This document shows, piece by piece, positions 14,932 to 16,866 of a stretch of 16,866 nt of DNA. Below the pieces are notes generated by a model. It was not told the origin of the DNA and did not search any database. It worked only from the letters and a program-made list of their open reading frames with translations. Each line of letters opens with the position of its first letter. Positions within the stretch are counted from its first letter, which is position 1. The stretch is from an uncultured Kineosporia sp. (GTDB taxonomy: Bacteria > Actinomycetota > Actinomycetes > Actinomycetales > Kineosporiaceae): NCBI GenBank assembly GCA_937859855.1, contig CALMAR010000289.1:1-16866 (forward strand), read 5' to 3'. The translations under genes and the position numbers were made by a program.

Positions 14932-16047
14932 ATGTCTCCGTCTCGCCGCCGCCGCCGTGCCTCTCCGGAGTGGGAGGGCCGCGAAGTCATCACCGTGGCC
15001 GCCCTGCCCGGCCGGGGCCTGTACGTGCGGCACCTCGGGCATCCCGAGGGCGTGGACGGCGTTCATCGGCCAACCGTGCTGTTGCCGGGAGCACCGCCGC
15101 GCCGCTCTGCCTCTTTCGAGCCGCACTGGCTGTCGGACCATCTGGACGACTTCCATCTGGTCCATGTGCATGGGCTGCCACCGCGCCAGTCCCCAGCTGA
15201 GACGGCGCATTCGATCGATCTGGTTCAACGGGCCCGGCTGCCCCTGGTGGTCACGCTCTATCACCTGAGCGACCCGTCGGGAATGGACCCAGCCGGTTTC
15301 GATGCGCAACTGGACGCCCTGGTTCCCCGGGCCGACCGGCTGTTCACCCTGACCGACTCGGCCGCGGCGCAGGTGCGGCACCGATGGGGCGTGCCGGCCC
15401 AGGTGCTGCCTCATCCGCACGCGGTCGACTTCGTCCGGATGCGGCGGGAGCGGCCGCCTCGCTCGCGCCATCGGCTCCTGATCGGCGCCCATCTGGGCGG
15501 CCTGCGGTTCGCGGCCGATCCGGTAGCAACGGCCGAGGCGCTGACTGTGGCGGTGGCCAAGATCCCTGATGCCCGGCTGGACGTGCGGGTGCACCATCAC
15601 CTGATCGATCCGGAGTCGACCCGGTACGAGCCCGCTCTGATCCATGACATCGACCATCTGGTCCGGGAAGTCGGCGGAACCCTGCGGGCCGAGCGGCCGA
15701 TGACGGATCCGCAGCTGTGGGATTACCTGTACGGCCTGGACGTGTCCTTCGTTCCGCCGCTGGCGGGCTCGCACTCGATCTGGCCGGAGGCCGGTTTCGA
15801 CCTGGGAACGTGGGTGGTGATGCCACGCAACAGTCACGCCGCCGATCAGCAGCGGGTTTCCGGCTACGAACTGGCCAGCGACGGCACGCCCGACATCACC
15901 TCGCTGGTCGGCGCATTCCAGGAGGCCTACGACCGGCCGGAAGCGCCCAAGGCCGATCCATCACAGCGGTGGAAGCAGCGGGTGACGATCGCCGAGACCC
16001 TGCGCCGCAGTTACGAGGAGCTGACTGGCCGGAGCGCTCCGCGCTAG
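14932..16047 (+). CDS. glycosyltransferase-like protein (GT-B fold, GT4-like)
   Basis: A 371-residue protein without signal peptide or membrane segment. Its sequence suggests a GT-B glycosyltransferase: an N-terminal Rossmann-like half with DDFHLVHVHGLP (72-83) and LPLVVTLYHLSDP (103-115), the loop LFTLTDSAAAQV, the interdomain LPHPHAVD (159-166), then a C-terminal half ending in a segment DVSFVPPLAGSHSIWPEAG, where the acidic residue sits roughly where retaining enzymes place their donor-binding Glu. The usual E-X7-E motif is not clear, so activity is uncertain. The N-terminus is very basic (SRRRRRAS). The ATG has AGAGGG about 5 bases upstream. It diverges from lysS and meets nadC end to end with a 4-base stop overlap. 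Donor and acceptor are unknown. Confidence 0.75.
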   Translation: MSPSRRRRRASPEWEGREVITVAALPGRGLYVRHLGHPEGVDGVHRPTVLLPGAPPRRSASFEPHWLSDHLDDFHLVHVHGLPPRQSPAETAHSIDLVQRARLPLVVTLYHLSDPSGMDPAGFDAQLDALVPRADRLFTLTDSAAAQVRHRWGVPAQVLPHPHAVDFVRMRRERPPRSRHRLLIGAHLGGLRFAADPVATAEALTVAVAKIPDARLDVRVHHHLIDPESTRYEPALIHDIDHLVREVGGTLRAERPMTDPQLWDYLYGLDVSFVPPLAGSHSIWPEAGFDLGTWVVMPRNSHAADQQRVSGYELASDGTPDITSLVGAFQEAYDRPEAPKADPSQRWKQRVTIAETLRRSYEELTGRSAPR

Positions 16048-16866
16048 ATCAGGTCCAGGGCCAGGTCCAGGATCGGCGAGGAGTGGGTGAGCGCACCCAC
16101 CGACAGGTAGTCGACGCCGGTCGCGGCGTACTCGCGGGCGACGGCCAGGATGAGGCCGCCGGTTGCCTCCAGCTCCACCCCGGCGCCCCCGGCCGCCCGG
16201 GCCGCCCGCGTCGCTTGGGCCAGCACGTGCACGCCCATGTTGTCGCAGAGCAGAAATCGGGCCCCGGCCTCGACCGCCTCCACCGCCTCGGCTGCCGTGG
16301 TCACCTCGACCTGCACTTCCACGCCGGGAAAGCGCTCGGCGACCAGACGATAGGCGGCCGCGATCGAGCCGGCCGCGATCTTGTGGTTGTCCTTGATCAT
16401 CGCGACGTCGTACAGCCCCATCCGCTTGTTGACGCCACCGCCACAGCGCACCGCGTACTTCTCCAGCATCCGCAGCCCGGGCGTGGTCTTGCGGGTGTCC
16501 AGCACCCGGGTGCCCGTGCCTTCCAGCGCGTCGGCCCAGGCCCGGGTGTGGGTGGCGATCCCGCAGGCTCGGGAGAGCAGGTTCAATGCGGTCCGCTCGG
16601 CCACCAGCAGGACCTGGGTCCGGCCACGGAGCACGGCCACCACATCCGCTCGTTCGGCCCGGTCACCGTCCCGGCGCAGAATGTCGGCCCAGGGCACGGG
16701 CAGACCGAGCCAGCCGGCCGTCTCGGCCAGCACCACCGGCAGGATCGGCAGCCCGGCCAGCACGCCGGGGGCCCGCGCGACCAGATGGGCCACCCCTTCG
16801 GCGTCCGGGCTGACCGTGGCCTCGGTGGTGACGATCAGGCCACCGTGGTCGCCGCGCAGCCGGACC
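16044..16866 (-). CDS. nadC: nicotinate-nucleotide pyrophosphorylase (carboxylating), 5'-partial
   Basis: NadC (quinolinate phosphoribosyltransferase) makes nicotinate mononucleotide from quinolinate and PRPP in de novo NAD synthesis. The frame is open to the right edge, so the N-terminus is missing; reading starts in VRLRGDHGG then LIVTTEATV, where the family's GD-x-TT region lies, so perhaps 15-25 residues are lost. The visible 273 residues contain ERTALNLLSRACGIAT, the PRPP/quinolinate-site tract VLDTRKTTPGLR, KYAVRCGGGVNKRMGL, MIKDNHK, and the C-terminal VEVTTAAEAVEAVEAGA and LEATGGL strands of the alpha/beta barrel. NHR is more usual than the NKR seen here. An internal GTG at 16793 should not be taken as the start. 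The stop TAG is shared, as a palindromic CTAG, with the convergent glycosyltransferase gene. Confidence 0.95.
   Translation of the reverse strand, partial: VRLRGDHGGLIVTTEATVSPDAEGVAHLVARAPGVLAGLPILPVVLAETAGWLGLPVPWADILRRDGDRAERADVVAVLRGRTQVLLVAERTALNLLSRACGIATHTRAWADALEGTGTRVLDTRKTTPGLRMLEKYAVRCGGGVNKRMGLYDVAMIKDNHKIAAGSIAAAYRLVAERFPGVEVQVEVTTAAEAVEAVEAGARFLLCDNMGVHVLAQATRAARAAGGAGVELEATGGLILAVAREYAATGVDYLSVGALTHSSPILDLALDLI

Noticed and set aside
1..16866. tRNA, rRNA, insertion sequence, prophage or defence system
   Set aside because: By eye I found no cloverleaf, transposase, integrase, restriction or toxin-antitoxin gene. A tRNAscan or profile search could still find something short.

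Overview
The window is a GC-rich chromosomal segment from an actinobacterium. It carries actinobacterial markers (Lsr2, ClpC, DisA, a short MutY, an Rv2747-type N-acetylglutamate synthase), and its gene neighbourhood radA-disA-mutY ... clpC-lsr2-lysS ... nadC is known from mycobacteria and relatives. Several genes appear to start leaderlessly from a TANNNT box. The genus cannot be fixed from sequence reading alone. There is no sign of a phage, insertion sequence, CRISPR array, tRNA or rRNA.

Layout. Positions 1-7347 hold one plus-strand block: the end of an unrecognised polytopic membrane protein, radA (recombination helicase), disA (c-di-AMP synthase / DNA-integrity scanner), mutY (adenine glycosylase), and a three-gene ABC-2 exporter (two permeases and one ATPase) joined by overlapping start/stop codons. 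Convergent to it is argA (7352-7864, minus). Divergent from argA is a two-gene operon (about 7905-9295): an SDR-fold protein lacking the usual catalytic Ser/Tyr, then an alpha/beta hydrolase. These end against the convergent clpC in a junction with a 16-bp-stem hairpin and a 16-bp perfect palindrome.

Minus-strand block 9320-14709: lysS, a 66-aa membrane protein translationally coupled to it, lsr2 with its own promoter and intrinsic terminator, then a 731-bp gene-free region, then clpC. The gene-free region contains two adjacent tandem repeats, a ClgR-like operator and a sigma-H/sigma-R-like promoter, suggesting that clpC is stress-regulated. Divergent from lysS is a glycosyltransferase-like gene (14932-16047). 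Its stop codon overlaps that of the convergent nadC, which runs off the right edge.

Functional reading: mostly conserved housekeeping functions, namely DNA repair and genome surveillance (RadA, DisA, MutY), proteostasis (ClpC), nucleoid silencing (Lsr2), lysyl-tRNA charging (LysS), and arginine and NAD biosynthesis (ArgA, NadC). I see no convincing new defence or mobile system. The most informative observations are regulatory: repeated leaderless initiation, the clpC control region, the lsr2 promoter with an internal palindrome, and the hairpin pair at the hydrolase/clpC junction.
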